From an uncultured Gammaproteobacteria bacterium (GTDB lineage Bacteria > Pseudomonadota > Gammaproteobacteria > HK1), in assembly GCA_958295835.1 (NCBI GenBank), contig OY282378.1, forward strand, positions 3,311,694 to 3,375,693: DNA of 64,000 bases, written 5' to 3'. The translations under genes and the position numbers were made by a program. The notes below the pieces were generated by a model. The model made no database searches. It worked only from the letters and a program-made list of their open reading frames with translations, and was not told the origin of the DNA. How positions within the stretch are numbered: position 1 is the stretch's first letter; every line of letters begins with the position of its first letter. This document shows positions 55,366 to 63,952 of the stretch, piece by piece.

Positions 55366-57684
55366 ATGCCTCCCATGAAATTTCGACGAGCTGCGGTCAT
55401 CGGGGCCGGAACAATGGGTTCGGGCATCGCGGGCCATCTCGCCAACGCCGGTGTCGACGTCGTGCTGCTCGACGTCGCTTCTGACGCGCCGAACCGGGAT
55501 GCGGCCGCGAAACGGGCGCTTGAACGTATGCGCTCACAGAACCCCGCGCCGCTCATGCACCCGGATCGTGCCGCGCGTATCACGACCGGCAACGTCGAGG
55601 ATCACCTCGACCGCGCAAGCGACTGCGATTGGATTGTGGAGGCGGTCGTCGAACGCATCGACGTGAAGCGTGATCTCTACGATGCGCTCGATCGAGTCCG
55701 CCGGCCGGGCTCCATCGTCTCGTCCAACACATCGACCCTGCCACTCGCCCTGCTGACCGAACGCATGTCGCACACGATGCGGAGCGATTTCTGTATCACC
55801 CATTTCTTCAATCCGGTGCGCTACATGCGGTTGCTCGAGATGGTACGCGGGCCGGACACGCGATCTGAGGCCATCGAGGAGCTGGCACGATTCTGTGACC
55901 TCCAGCTCGGGAAAGGGGTGGTGCACTGCCGCGACACGCCGGGCTTCCTCGCCAACCGGGTCGGCGTTCATGCACTCCAGGCGGGCCTCTTCGAGGCGGT
56001 GGCGCAGGGTGTGACGATCGAGGAGGCGGATGCGGTGATGGGCCGGCCGATGGGGATTCCCAAGACCGGGCTGTTCGGTCTCCATGACCTCATCGGCCTC
56101 GACTTGATGCTCGACGTCGCCGCCAGCCTGGCGATGGCGCTTCCTCCCGACGACGCATTTCAACGGGTGGCCGAAGGGCTCCCGTTGATGCGAGATCTCG
56201 TCTCCCGGGGATACACCGGCAACAAGGGGGCCGGCGGCTTCTATCGCGGTAGCCCGGATGCACGTGAAGTCGTGGATCTGCAAACCGGGAAGCTTCGCCC
56301 GATGGTGCGGTCGGAAGTCGAGGCTGCCCTGGTGGGAGCGCGCGACGGGCTTCGGGCGCTGGCGGAGCACCCGAGCCCGGCGGGGCGCTTCGCGCGTCGG
56401 GTGCTCGCCCACGCTCTCGGCTACGCCGCGTCGCTCGTACCGGAGGTGTCCGACGAGACGGCGCCCATCGACGAGGCGATGAAGCTCGGCTACGGCTGGT
56501 CCCGCGGGCCGTTCGAGATGATCGACTCGCTTGGGGCAGGCTGGTTCCGGGATCTCCTCGCCGCCGAGGAGCTTCCGGTTCCACCGGTGCTCGATGCCCT
56601 CGGCGACTCCTCGTTCTATCGCGTGAGCGAGGGCAAGGTTGTCCACTTCGTCATGGGCCATGGCCACCGCCCCCTCGCGCGTGCGCCCGGGGTGGTGCGC
56701 GTCACCGACTTCAGGGTGCTCGAGTCGCCGATGCTCTCCAACCGCGCGGCGAGTCTGTGGGACCTCGGCGATGGTGTCGCCTGCCTCGAATTCCATACCA
56801 AGGCGAACGCGCTCGGCCCGGAATCGATGGCCTTGATGCGGCGGGCGCTCGACAAGGTCGCCGAGCGTCACACGGCACTCGTGATTCACTCGGACGCGCC
56901 ACACTTCTCGGTCGGCTTCAATCTCGAATTCGTCCGCGCCTGCATCGTCGAGCGGCGATGGCAGGCACTCGACGATGCGCTCGTGGAGTTTCAGCACACA
57001 TGCCGGGCCGCGAAACACGCACCGTTTCCGGTCGTGTCCGCACCGAGCGGATTGGCGCTCGGGGGAGGTTTCGAGGTGCTGCTGGGCAGCGATCTCGTAC
57101 AAGCGCATGCGAATGTCGTCGTTGGGCTCGTCGAGCCGCTCGTTGGCCTCGTGCCCGCCGGGGGCGGCTGCAAGGAGATGCTGTTGCGCTGGACGAGGAA
57201 CGCCCGGGATGAAGCGGCGCGGGTCGCAGGTGCGTTGCGCGTCTTCGAGCTCATCGGGATGAGCAGGACCGCCACTTCGCCGGAGCTCGCACGGCCGTTG
57301 CGGCTGTTGCGCGCGGCCGATCGCACCACGATGAACCGGGACCGGCTGCTTGCCGATGCCAGGGCAAGCGCGGCCGAGCTCGCCGATCGCTATGAGACGC
57401 CCGCCGCCCCGGCGATTTTCGCTCCTGGAGCATCTGCGTACGATGCGATGTGTGCGATGCTCGACGACATGGCGGGAAAGGGCGTCGCGCTCCCTCACGA
57501 CATGATCGTCTCTCGACGTCTGGCGCGGATCCTCGCGGGTGGGGATGCGCGATCCGGCGGGCTCATCGACGAAGAGGAGCTGTTCGGACTCGAACGCGAG
57601 GCGTTTCTGACCCTTGCGCGTACACCGGAGACCGCGGCGCGGATCACCCATATGCTTGATCGAGGACGGCCGCTACGAAACTGA
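55366..57684 (+). CDS. 3-hydroxyacyl-CoA dehydrogenase / enoyl-CoA hydratase multifunctional enzyme
   Basis: 772 residues from ATG 55366, with GAGGA upstream; TTG 55342 is less likely. The N-terminal NAD-binding domain has VIGAGTMGSGIAGHLANAG, then STLPLALLTERM and FCITHFFNPVRYMRLLEMV with the catalytic His. The second dehydrogenase-type helical domain carries GRPMGIPKTGLFGLHDLIG. The C-terminal crotonase fold (about 480-700) has SDAPHFSVGFNLEF and ALGGGFEVLLGSDLV. Order and length fit FadN-type beta-oxidation enzymes (dehydrogenase before hydratase), opposite to FadB. Confidence 0.9.
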   Translation: MPPMKFRRAAVIGAGTMGSGIAGHLANAGVDVVLLDVASDAPNRDAAAKRALERMRSQNPAPLMHPDRAARITTGNVEDHLDRASDCDWIVEAVVERIDVKRDLYDALDRVRRPGSIVSSNTSTLPLALLTERMSHTMRSDFCITHFFNPVRYMRLLEMVRGPDTRSEAIEELARFCDLQLGKGVVHCRDTPGFLANRVGVHALQAGLFEAVAQGVTIEEADAVMGRPMGIPKTGLFGLHDLIGLDLMLDVAASLAMALPPDDAFQRVAEGLPLMRDLVSRGYTGNKGAGGFYRGSPDAREVVDLQTGKLRPMVRSEVEAALVGARDGLRALAEHPSPAGRFARRVLAHALGYAASLVPEVSDETAPIDEAMKLGYGWSRGPFEMIDSLGAGWFRDLLAAEELPVPPVLDALGDSSFYRVSEGKVVHFVMGHGHRPLARAPGVVRVTDFRVLESPMLSNRAASLWDLGDGVACLEFHTKANALGPESMALMRRALDKVAERHTALVIHSDAPHFSVGFNLEFVRACIVERRWQALDDALVEFQHTCRAAKHAPFPVVSAPSGLALGGGFEVLLGSDLVQAHANVVVGLVEPLVGLVPAGGGCKEMLLRWTRNARDEAARVAGALRVFELIGMSRTATSPELARPLRLLRAADRTTMNRDRLLADARASAAELADRYETPAAPAIFAPGASAYDAMCAMLDDMAGKGVALPHDMIVSRRLARILAGGDARSGGLIDEEELFGLEREAFLTLARTPETAARITHMLDRGRPLRN

Positions 57685-57836
57685 CCGTGACTGGTTGGCA
57701 CGGTTGGACGTCGGGAGTGCTCCCGCGCGGTCGTGGCCGGTTGACTGGTCGTTGCAATTCCCGGGTCGGGGGCTCTGTCGAAGGATAGCGGGAGATCGGC
57801 GAAGAGGCCCCCGTACCATATCCTGTCGGCTCCGAA

Positions 57837-57870
57837 CCCCGATATAGTCAACCCCCCGATATAGTCAACC
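57837..57870 (+). repeat. 17-bp perfect tandem repeat upstream of an unknown gene
   Basis: CCCCGATATAGTCAACC occurs twice in direct succession. Each copy contains TATAGT. It ends 28 bases before the start of the gene at 57899. It could be a pair of regulator sites, a promoter with duplicated -10-like boxes, or a replication-slippage product. No other copy is seen in the window. Confidence 0.75.
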
Positions 57871-57898
57871 CTTTGTCGAAACAACGGCCGGAGAGCAA

Positions 57899-58360
57899 AT
57901 GTCAGACTATGAAACCGCCATAGAGCCCGAATGGGACGCTCCCGTCGGCTTGCAGATGACCCCGAGAGCCATCATCGAATGCGTGTTCTGGAATGCGGAC
58001 GCGGTGCATACCGGCTACGAATCCTGTATCGATCCGAAGCTCGTGATATTGGACACGATTGCGCATGAGGACAACGGCGACAACTATTGCCGCTACGTCG
58101 AGCAGGAGTACGTGGAGGATGAGGCGCCGGAGGACACGACATGGCATGACTGGACGGTCGAGCTCAAGCTCGGCGAGGTATTCGTCGTCGCTCATTGGCG
58201 GGTTCAGGTGGGCGGTAGCCCTTCCGACTGGGATTGGTGCGAGCGGGAATCGGAGAAGGCGTTCGGGGTTGCATCGATCCTGGTGAGCAAGCGGGTCCGC
58301 AAGTGCATCGCCGTCGATACGTCGTCCTATGGGCCGCGGCCGCCGCGGACGCATCATTGA
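57899..58360 (+). CDS. Unknown acidic protein
   Basis: 153 residues, with GGAG 7 bases upstream. The protein is acidic and rich in Trp, Tyr and Cys (EPEWDAPVGLQM, IIECVFWNADAVHTGYESC, YVEQEYVEDEAPEDTTWHDW, HWRVQVGGSPSDWDWCERES). It has no signal or membrane segment. I recognise no family. It stands alone behind the 17-bp tandem repeat, with 236 bp before petA in which I see no further gene. Codon use and RBS support a real gene; a horizontally acquired ORFan is likely. Confidence 0.6.
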   Translation: MSDYETAIEPEWDAPVGLQMTPRAIIECVFWNADAVHTGYESCIDPKLVILDTIAHEDNGDNYCRYVEQEYVEDEAPEDTTWHDWTVELKLGEVFVVAHWRVQVGGSPSDWDWCERESEKAFGVASILVSKRVRKCIAVDTSSYGPRPPRTHH

Positions 58361-58596
58361 GGGAGAGGGTCGCATCCAGCCTGCCACGTGCCGTTCCACC
58401 TCATTCGGGATGGGCTGGTTCTTGACCTTGGTTGGCGTCTATAGGATTCTTACCCGGCTTCACCAACGAGTTTTTCCGACCAGAGTTCCCTCCTGCACGA
58501 CGTCAGTCCTCACGGCGTGACGCCAGGGGAGGGTTCGCAATGGGCCCTGCTCTCGTGCGGGATGCAGGCTATGGGCCATCAGGAGCGGCATGACGC

Positions 58597-59184
58597 ATGA
58601 GCAACGGGCCGGATAGCGCGAGGCGTCGCTTCCTCACCGGAGCGGCGACCGTGGTCGGGGGGGCCGGGACGGCTTGCGCAGCGTGGCCGTTCGCCTCCGC
58701 GTGGCAGCCGAGTGAGCGCGCCAGGGCGATCGGGGCGCCGGTGGAGGTCGATGTCGGCAAGCTCGAACCCGGCGCCCGGCTCACCGTGAAATGGCGCGGC
58801 AAGCCGGTGTGGATCGTCCGACGCACGAGAGAGACGCTGGAATCGCTGCCCGGACTCGACGCGGTGGTGCGCGATCCGGCATCCGACGAGCCGCAGCAAC
58901 CCGAGTACGCGCGCAACCCCCACCGCTCCATCAAGCCCGAGCTGCTTGTGCTGGTCGGGCTGTGCACCCACCTCGGCTGCTCGCCGTCCTACGTGAGAAA
59001 GGGCGAAGGCAACCTCGGCGCCGACTGGCAGGGCGGGTTCTTCTGCCCCTGCCACGGCTCGCGCTTCGACTACGCGGGCAGGGTCTACCAGGGGGTGCCG
59101 GCCCCCACGAACCTGGAAGTGCCCCCGCACCAGTACCTGAGCGACACGCGGATCGTCATCGGCGAGGACGAGGGGACGGCGTGA
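58597..59184 (+). CDS. petA: Ubiquinol-cytochrome c reductase Rieske iron-sulfur subunit
   Basis: 195 residues. A twin-arginine N-terminal anchor (ARRRFLTGAATVVGG) is followed by the linker and the Rieske domain. Cluster ligands are Cys123 and His125 (CTHLGC) and Cys150 and His153 (CPCHGSRFD); Cys128 and Cys152 form the disulfide. It takes electrons from ubiquinol and passes them to cytochrome c1. First gene of petABC; its TGA overlaps the petB ATG by one base. Confidence 0.96.
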   Translation: MSNGPDSARRRFLTGAATVVGGAGTACAAWPFASAWQPSERARAIGAPVEVDVGKLEPGARLTVKWRGKPVWIVRRTRETLESLPGLDAVVRDPASDEPQQPEYARNPHRSIKPELLVLVGLCTHLGCSPSYVRKGEGNLGADWQGGFFCPCHGSRFDYAGRVYQGVPAPTNLEVPPHQYLSDTRIVIGEDEGTA

Positions 59185-60578
59185 TGAGATCCCTGCTGAC
59201 CGGACTGCTCGAATGGACGGACGCCCGGTTCCCGCTCACGAAGCTGTGGAACGAGCACCTCGCCCATTACTACGCGCCGAAGAACTTCAACTTCTGGTAC
59301 TTCTTCGGCTCGCTGGCCCTGCTGGTGCTGGTGCTGCAGATCGTCACCGGCATCTGGCTCGCGATGTTCTACAAGCCGGACGCGGATCTCGCCTTCGAAT
59401 CCGTCGAGTACATCATGCGCGACGTAGAATGGGGATGGCTCATCCGGTACATGCACTCCACCGGGGCGTCCGCGTTCTTCATCGTCGTCTACCTGCACAT
59501 GTTCCGGGCCCTGCTCTACGGCTCGTACAAGGCTCCGAGGGAGCTCCTCTGGATCTTCGGCATGCTCATCTACCTCTGCCTCATGGCGGAGGCGTTCTTC
59601 GGCTACCTGCTGCCTTGGGGCCAGATGTCGTACTGGGGCGCGCAGGTGATCATCTCGCTGTTCGGGGCATTGCCCTTCGGCGTCGGCGAGGCGCTGGCGC
59701 TGTGGATCCGGGGGGACTACGTCGTCTCGGATGCGACCCTGAGCCGCTTCTACGCGCTGCACGTGGTGGGGATCCCGCTCGTCCTCCTCGGCCTGGTCGC
59801 CGCCCACGTCATGGCGCTGCACGAGGTCGGCTCGAACAACCCCGACGGCGTGGAGATCAAGAAGAACAAGGATGCGAACGGAATCCCGATGGACGGCGTG
59901 CCGTTCCACCCCTACTACACGGTCAAGGACCTGTGGGGCGCGGGGGTCTTCCTCGTGCTCTTCGCGATCGTCGTCTTCTACGCGCCGGAGTTCGGCGGGT
60001 GGTTCCTCGAAAGCGCGAACTTCGTGCCCGCGAATCCGCTGCAGACGCCCGAGCACATCCTGCCGGTGTGGTACTTCACGCCGTACTACGCGATCCTGCG
60101 GGCGATCCCGGACAAGCTCACCGGCGTGATCGCGATGTTCGCGGCGACGCTGATCTTCTTCATCCTCCCCTGGCTCGACCGCCATCCCGTGAAATCGGTG
60201 CGGTACCGCTCGAAGCTGTTCGCCCTGCTGCTGATCCTGTTCGCGGTGACCTTCATCGTGCTCGGCTGGCTCGGCACCCAGCCGCCTACCCCCGGCAAGT
60301 CCGAGCTGGGCCTGCGGCTCGGCGAGCTGTATTTCGCGTTCTTCCTCATGCTGTGGGTCTACTCGAAGGAGCGCACGGCCGGATTCAGCTACAGGCTCTT
60401 CGGTGCGCTCGTCGTGCTCCTGCTGATCTTCGACGCGATCCGCTACGACGAAGCGAAGCAGGGGCTGATGATGTGGAGCGCGCTGCTGCCCTTCGGCTAC
60501 TTCGTGATCTTCCTGCTGCTGCCGGTGCATACGCGCCTCAACGAGTCGGGTGCCGAGCCCGAGAGGGTGACGTCATGA
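59184..60578 (+). CDS. petB: Cytochrome b subunit of the bc1 complex
   Basis: 464 residues from ATG 59184. Eight core membrane helices are present, plus a C-terminal extension as in other beta/gamma members. Haem-ligand His residues sit in helix B (YMHSTGASAFF, VYLHMFRALLYG) and helix D (LHVVGIPLVLLGLVAAHVMALHEVG). The quinol-oxidation site motif appears as PVWYFTPYYAIL, where PEWY is more usual. It binds both haems and the quinone sites of complex III. Its stop overlaps the petC start (ATGA). Confidence 0.96.
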   Translation: MRSLLTGLLEWTDARFPLTKLWNEHLAHYYAPKNFNFWYFFGSLALLVLVLQIVTGIWLAMFYKPDADLAFESVEYIMRDVEWGWLIRYMHSTGASAFFIVVYLHMFRALLYGSYKAPRELLWIFGMLIYLCLMAEAFFGYLLPWGQMSYWGAQVIISLFGALPFGVGEALALWIRGDYVVSDATLSRFYALHVVGIPLVLLGLVAAHVMALHEVGSNNPDGVEIKKNKDANGIPMDGVPFHPYYTVKDLWGAGVFLVLFAIVVFYAPEFGGWFLESANFVPANPLQTPEHILPVWYFTPYYAILRAIPDKLTGVIAMFAATLIFFILPWLDRHPVKSVRYRSKLFALLLILFAVTFIVLGWLGTQPPTPGKSELGLRLGELYFAFFLMLWVYSKERTAGFSYRLFGALVVLLLIFDAIRYDEAKQGLMMWSALLPFGYFVIFLLLPVHTRLNESGAEPERVTS

Positions 60579-61396
60579 AGCGGACCGTGCTGGCCCTCCT
60601 GCTCTCGGCGTGGGCGGCGGCGGGCTGGAGCGCTGGCGCCGGGCTCGATCTCCTCACCGCGCGGATCGACATCGAGGACACCGCGTCGCTGCAGCGCGGC
60701 GCCCGGATCTACGTGAACTACTGCCTCGGCTGCCACTCCCTGTCCTTCATGCGCTACGACCGCATGGGGCGCGATCTCGGCATCGGCGACGAGCAGGTGA
60801 GGGAGAACCTCCTGTTCGCCGCGGACAAGGTCACGGACCCGATGACCATCGCGATGCGCCCGGAGGCGGCGGCGAAGTGGTTCGGCGTGGCGCCGCCGGA
60901 CCTTTCCGTCACCGCGCGTGCGCACGGCCCCGACTGGCTGTACTCCTACCTGGTGACGTTCTACGCGGACCCGGACCCCTCGCGGCCCTTCGGCGTGAAC
61001 AACGTCGTGTTCGGCGACGTCGGCATGCCGCATGTCCTCGCTCCGCTGCAGGGTCGGCAGGAATACGTCCCGGGAGAGGTCCCGGAGGGGGTGCGGGAGA
61101 TGCACGCCGTCGGCCTCGCCGTGGACGGAGACGACGTCCTCGTTCGCAGGAGCGCGACGATGCCCGACGGGAGTCACGCGGCGGTGACGGATCGGCTGAC
61201 GGTGACCGAGCCCGGAGAGATGGCGCCCGGTGAGTATCGCGGGGCGATGCGGGACCTCGTGAACTTCCTCGTCTACGCCGGCGAGCCGTCCAGGATCGAA
61301 CGACAGGCGCTCGGATTCTGGGTCGTCCTGTTTCTGATCGTGCTTGCGCTGATCCTGAGAGCCCTTTACAAGGAGTACTGGAAAGATGTCCACTGA
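60575..61396 (+). CDS. petC: Cytochrome c1
   Basis: 273 residues from ATG 60575. A signal peptide (1-20) is followed by the haem-binding Cys50-Leu-Gly-Cys53-His54 in NYCLGCHSLSFMRYDRM. Typical bc1 features follow (APPDLSVTARAHGPDWLYSYL, GEYRGAMRDLVNFLVYAGEP with the axial Met). A C-terminal membrane anchor (WVVLFLIVLALILRALY) precedes KEYWKDVH. It delivers electrons to soluble cytochrome c. Its 3' end overlaps a short candidate ORF. Confidence 0.96.
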   Translation: MKRTVLALLLSAWAAAGWSAGAGLDLLTARIDIEDTASLQRGARIYVNYCLGCHSLSFMRYDRMGRDLGIGDEQVRENLLFAADKVTDPMTIAMRPEAAAKWFGVAPPDLSVTARAHGPDWLYSYLVTFYADPDPSRPFGVNNVVFGDVGMPHVLAPLQGRQEYVPGEVPEGVREMHAVGLAVDGDDVLVRRSATMPDGSHAAVTDRLTVTEPGEMAPGEYRGAMRDLVNFLVYAGEPSRIERQALGFWVVLFLIVLALILRALYKEYWKDVH

Positions 61397-61466
61397 CGAC
61401 GCGAACCGGGTGCGTCTGGCTCGGTATCGCCGGTTGCAGGACATCAAGCTGACCGATGATCCATGA
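61386..61466 (+). CDS. Candidate 26-residue ORF linking petC to sspA
   Basis: ATG 61386 has AAGGAG ten bases upstream, inside the petC coding end. The frame encodes MSTDDANRVRLARYRRLQDI then KLTDDP and stops at TGA 61464-61466. It overlaps petC by 11 bp and sspA by 4 bp (ATGA), while sspA has no Shine-Dalgarno of its own. A translational-coupling leader or a real small basic/acidic helical protein are both possible. No family is recognised; it may be chance. Confidence 0.4.
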   Translation: MSTDDANRVRLARYRRLQDIKLTDDP

Positions 61467-62107
61467 AGGATCTTGACTCTGCCCTGCTCGCGAACCGGCG
61501 CTCGGTGATGTCGCTGTACTCCGATCCGACGGATCCAGCGAGTCATGCGGTGCGCTTCGTGCTCGCCGAGAAGGCGATCAACGTCGAAATTCACCATGTG
61601 ACGATGGATGACAAGCCGGAGGATCTGAACGATCTGAATCCGTACAGCGCCATACTGACGCTCGTCGATCGCGAGCTGGTCCTGTACGAGACGCAGATCA
61701 TCATGGAGTACCTGGACGAACGTTTTCCGCACCCGCCGTTGATGCCCGTCGATCCGGTGGCGCGGGCCAGCAACCGACTGTACCGATATCGTCTTCAGCG
61801 TGATTTCTATGCACTCATCGACGATGTGGAACGTGGCGACAAGACAGTCTCGAACTCCGCGAAGAAGTGCTTGCGCGATCATCTTTCGACCCTCGCACCG
61901 ATCTTCGCGCAGAAGACGTACTTCATGTCGGATGACTACTCGCTCGTCGACTGCTACCTTGCTCCCATATTGTGGCGTCTGCCGGCCTATGGGGTACGCC
62001 TTCCGGCGAATGCCGAGGCGTTGCGGAAATTCGCCGATCGGATCTTCGAGCGTGAAGCATTCACGCAGAGCCTGACCGAGGCAGAGTCCGAGCTTCGCGG
62101 CGGCTGA
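61463..62107 (+). CDS. sspA: Stringent starvation protein A
   Basis: 214 residues. GST-like fold without the glutathione-binding catalytic residue: MSLYSDPTDPASHAVRFVLAEK, DLNDLNPYSAILTLVDRELVLYE and IIMEYLDERFPHPPLMPVDP are SspA hallmarks, and the PHPPLMPVDP loop contacts RNA polymerase and sigma70. SspA is a transcription co-regulator in stress and stationary phase. The petABC-sspA-sspB order is typical of gammaproteobacteria. Start ATG 61463 overlaps the upstream candidate ORF. Confidence 0.93.
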   Translation: MKDLDSALLANRRSVMSLYSDPTDPASHAVRFVLAEKAINVEIHHVTMDDKPEDLNDLNPYSAILTLVDRELVLYETQIIMEYLDERFPHPPLMPVDPVARASNRLYRYRLQRDFYALIDDVERGDKTVSNSAKKCLRDHLSTLAPIFAQKTYFMSDDYSLVDCYLAPILWRLPAYGVRLPANAEALRKFADRIFEREAFTQSLTEAESELRGG

Positions 62108-62303
62108 GTTCGATGCGGATTCGCTCCGTGCCGAATCGGGACGCACGCAACGAGGCGCCCGCGGATCCGCTCTCCACCCCTCGTCGGAAATCCACGGGTA
62201 GCGGAAATGCTGTTGCTGCGCTGGCTCCTGGCCGTTCGTTCAGGTGCGAGCCCCGGTTCCGGATTCGAATGATTCATTGCGCCGGCGGCGCCCGAGCCGC
62301 ACC

Positions 62304-62690
62304 ATGAACCCGGACGTATTCGAGATGACGTCGAGTCGCCCGTATCTGCTCCGGGCCGTGTACGAATGGATCACCGACAATGACTTGACTCCGCAGATCG
62401 TCGTCGATGCGCAGCAGGAGCAGGTTCGCGTCCCCACTGCCTACGTTCGTGAAGGGAAAATCGTACTCAACATCTCCTCCACCGCAGTTCGCGGGCTCAG
62501 CCTCGGCAATGAGTGGGTGGAATTCAGCGCCCGCTTCGGCGGCACTCCCCGCGATGTGGTCGTACCGGTTCGCGCGGTGCTTGCAATCATGGCCCGCGAG
62601 AATGGAACGGGAATGTCATTTCCCGATCCGGGTGACGAACGACCGCCTCCGGAGTCGCGGAGAAGACCCAGTCTCAAGGTAGTGAAGTAG
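62304..62690 (+). CDS. sspB: ClpXP protease specificity-enhancing factor SspB
   Basis: 128 residues from ATG 62304; ATG 62325 (MTSSRPYLLRA) is an equally plausible start because neither has a clear Shine-Dalgarno. The SspB core is clear: SSRPYLLRAVYEWITDNDLTPQ, IVLNISSTAVRGLSLGNEW and FGGTPRDVVVPVRAVLAI. It binds the ssrA degradation tag and delivers tagged proteins to ClpXP. The C-terminus ends with a basic/hydrophobic RPSLKVVK, the ClpX-binding tail. 196 bp separate it from sspA. Confidence 0.92.
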   Translation: MNPDVFEMTSSRPYLLRAVYEWITDNDLTPQIVVDAQQEQVRVPTAYVREGKIVLNISSTAVRGLSLGNEWVEFSARFGGTPRDVVVPVRAVLAIMARENGTGMSFPDPGDERPPPESRRRPSLKVVK

Positions 62691-62824
62691 CCGATGGCCG
62701 AGGTGGAGGATGATTGAAATCGTCGTCGCCGACATCACGCGGCACGAGCCGGATCGTCGCAGAGGGCGCCATGGTCGCGTGTGGCGGTGGCATCCGCGCC
62801 AATCGGAGTATCGAGCATTCCTGG

Positions 62825-63430
62825 TCATTCGATGTACTCCATGACCTTCACGACGCGTTGAACGCCGGCCACGCGCCGCGTGATTTCCGTTGCCCGATCC
62901 GCCTCGTCTTGCTTGAGCAGCCCCATGAGATAGACGGCCCCCCTCTCGGTGACCACCTTGACTTGCGTTGCGTTGACCTCCTTGTCCTGAAACAGCGCAA
63001 CCTTGACCTTGCCGGTCACCACGGCGTCGCCCGCCCGCGCCAGGAGCGTGCTGGGCGCCATGAGCGCGATCTCGTTCTGCACGCCTCGGACCTTGGCGAT
63101 GTTGCGCGCGATCTCGGTGATGCGGGTGCGTAACGACTCACCGGGCGCTTCGCCCGTCAGCAGCACGAGACCGTTGAAGCTCGTCACACTGACGTGGGTC
63201 TGGCTCGACAGGCCCGCATCCTTGCCTATCGCCTCGATCACCTTGAGCTCGATGAGCGCGTCATCGATAAAGGTGCCGGGGGTGCGTCGATCCTGGGCGG
63301 TGACCGCGGTGGTTGCCGCGCTGGTGACCGCGGTGGTCGTCGCACCGGTCGCGACCACACCGACGCAACCCTGGATCACCGGGACGCCGAGCAGGCAGAG
63401 AGCGACACCCGCCGTCTTGCAGATTTTCAT
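62825..63430 (-). CDS. BON-domain outer-membrane lipoprotein (DolP/YraP-like)
   Basis: 201 residues. The signal peptide ends at a lipobox with Cys22 (VPVIQGC). Two BON domains follow: about 55-115 (IDDALIELKVIEAIGKDAGL, VSVTSFNGLVLLTGEAP) and about 130-200 (VVTGKVKVALFQDKEVNATQ, VVTERGAVYLMGLLKQDEAD). DolP binds phospholipid and guards outer-membrane integrity. It sits near yraN, as in E. coli, which supports orthology. 87 bp separate it from yraN on the same strand. Confidence 0.9.
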   Translation of the reverse strand: MKICKTAGVALCLLGVPVIQGCVGVVATGATTTAVTSAATTAVTAQDRRTPGTFIDDALIELKVIEAIGKDAGLSSQTHVSVTSFNGLVLLTGEAPGESLRTRITEIARNIAKVRGVQNEIALMAPSTLLARAGDAVVTGKVKVALFQDKEVNATQVKVVTERGAVYLMGLLKQDEADRATEITRRVAGVQRVVKVMEYIE

Positions 63431-63517
63431 GTTGCCAATCCTCCGAACGGCCCAATCGTCATGTCACCCCGCATGCTACCGCCCGTCGCATGCGACAGCC
63501 ACGATACGCCATGGCTC

Positions 63518-63952
63518 CTACGCATCGAAGGCGTTGCGAACCCACTTGATCGTCGCGCGGCGGGGCGGTCCGTCGATGGCCACCACGTCGAATCTGCACG
63601 GGCGTTCATCGCCGATTCGATTCGTCATGAGGTAATGTTCGGCGGCCGCGACGAGACGCGCCTGCTTCCGCGCATCGACGCTGTCCAGCCCGCCGCCGAA
63701 CGCGAGACTCGTCCGCCGTCGTACCTCGACGAAGACGAGGGTGTCGGTGTCGCGCATCACGAGGTCGATCTCGCCGCGCCGGCACCGGTAGTTGCGCCTG
63801 ACGACCATAAGACCGCGCCGGGAGAGAAAGCGTTCCGCGAGCCCTTCGGCCCCGCTTCCGATTGCTCCCGGACTATCGGGCCGGAGGGTTCTATGGTTCA
63901 ACGTCCGGGTCGTGAGGGGCGGGAGCTCCGTCGACGAAACGTGCCCACGCAA
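63518..63952 (-). CDS. yraN: YraN family protein (UPF0102, nuclease-like)
   Basis: Up to 144 residues. The restriction-endonuclease-like core is seen: GAEGLAERFLSRRGLMVVRRNYRCRRGEIDLVM (GEIDLVM motif), TLVFVEVRRRTSLAFGG and KQARLVAAAEHYL. The Asp and Glu-x-Arg positions match the family. Function is not settled. No ATG fits; TTG 63952 gives the full frame and TTG 63901 a 127-residue form closer to family length. Little lies between it and the window end. Confidence 0.85.
   Translation of the reverse strand: MRGHVSSTELPPLTTRTLNHRTLRPDSPGAIGSGAEGLAERFLSRRGLMVVRRNYRCRRGEIDLVMRDTDTLVFVEVRRRTSLAFGGGLDSVDARKQARLVAAAEHYLMTNRIGDERPCRFDVVAIDGPPRRATIKWVRNAFDA

Noticed and set aside
59184..60578. Cytochrome b as an unusual fusion because it exceeds 400 residues
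   Set aside because: Beta- and gammaproteobacterial cytochrome b proteins commonly carry such loop and C-terminal extensions; nothing foreign is fused.
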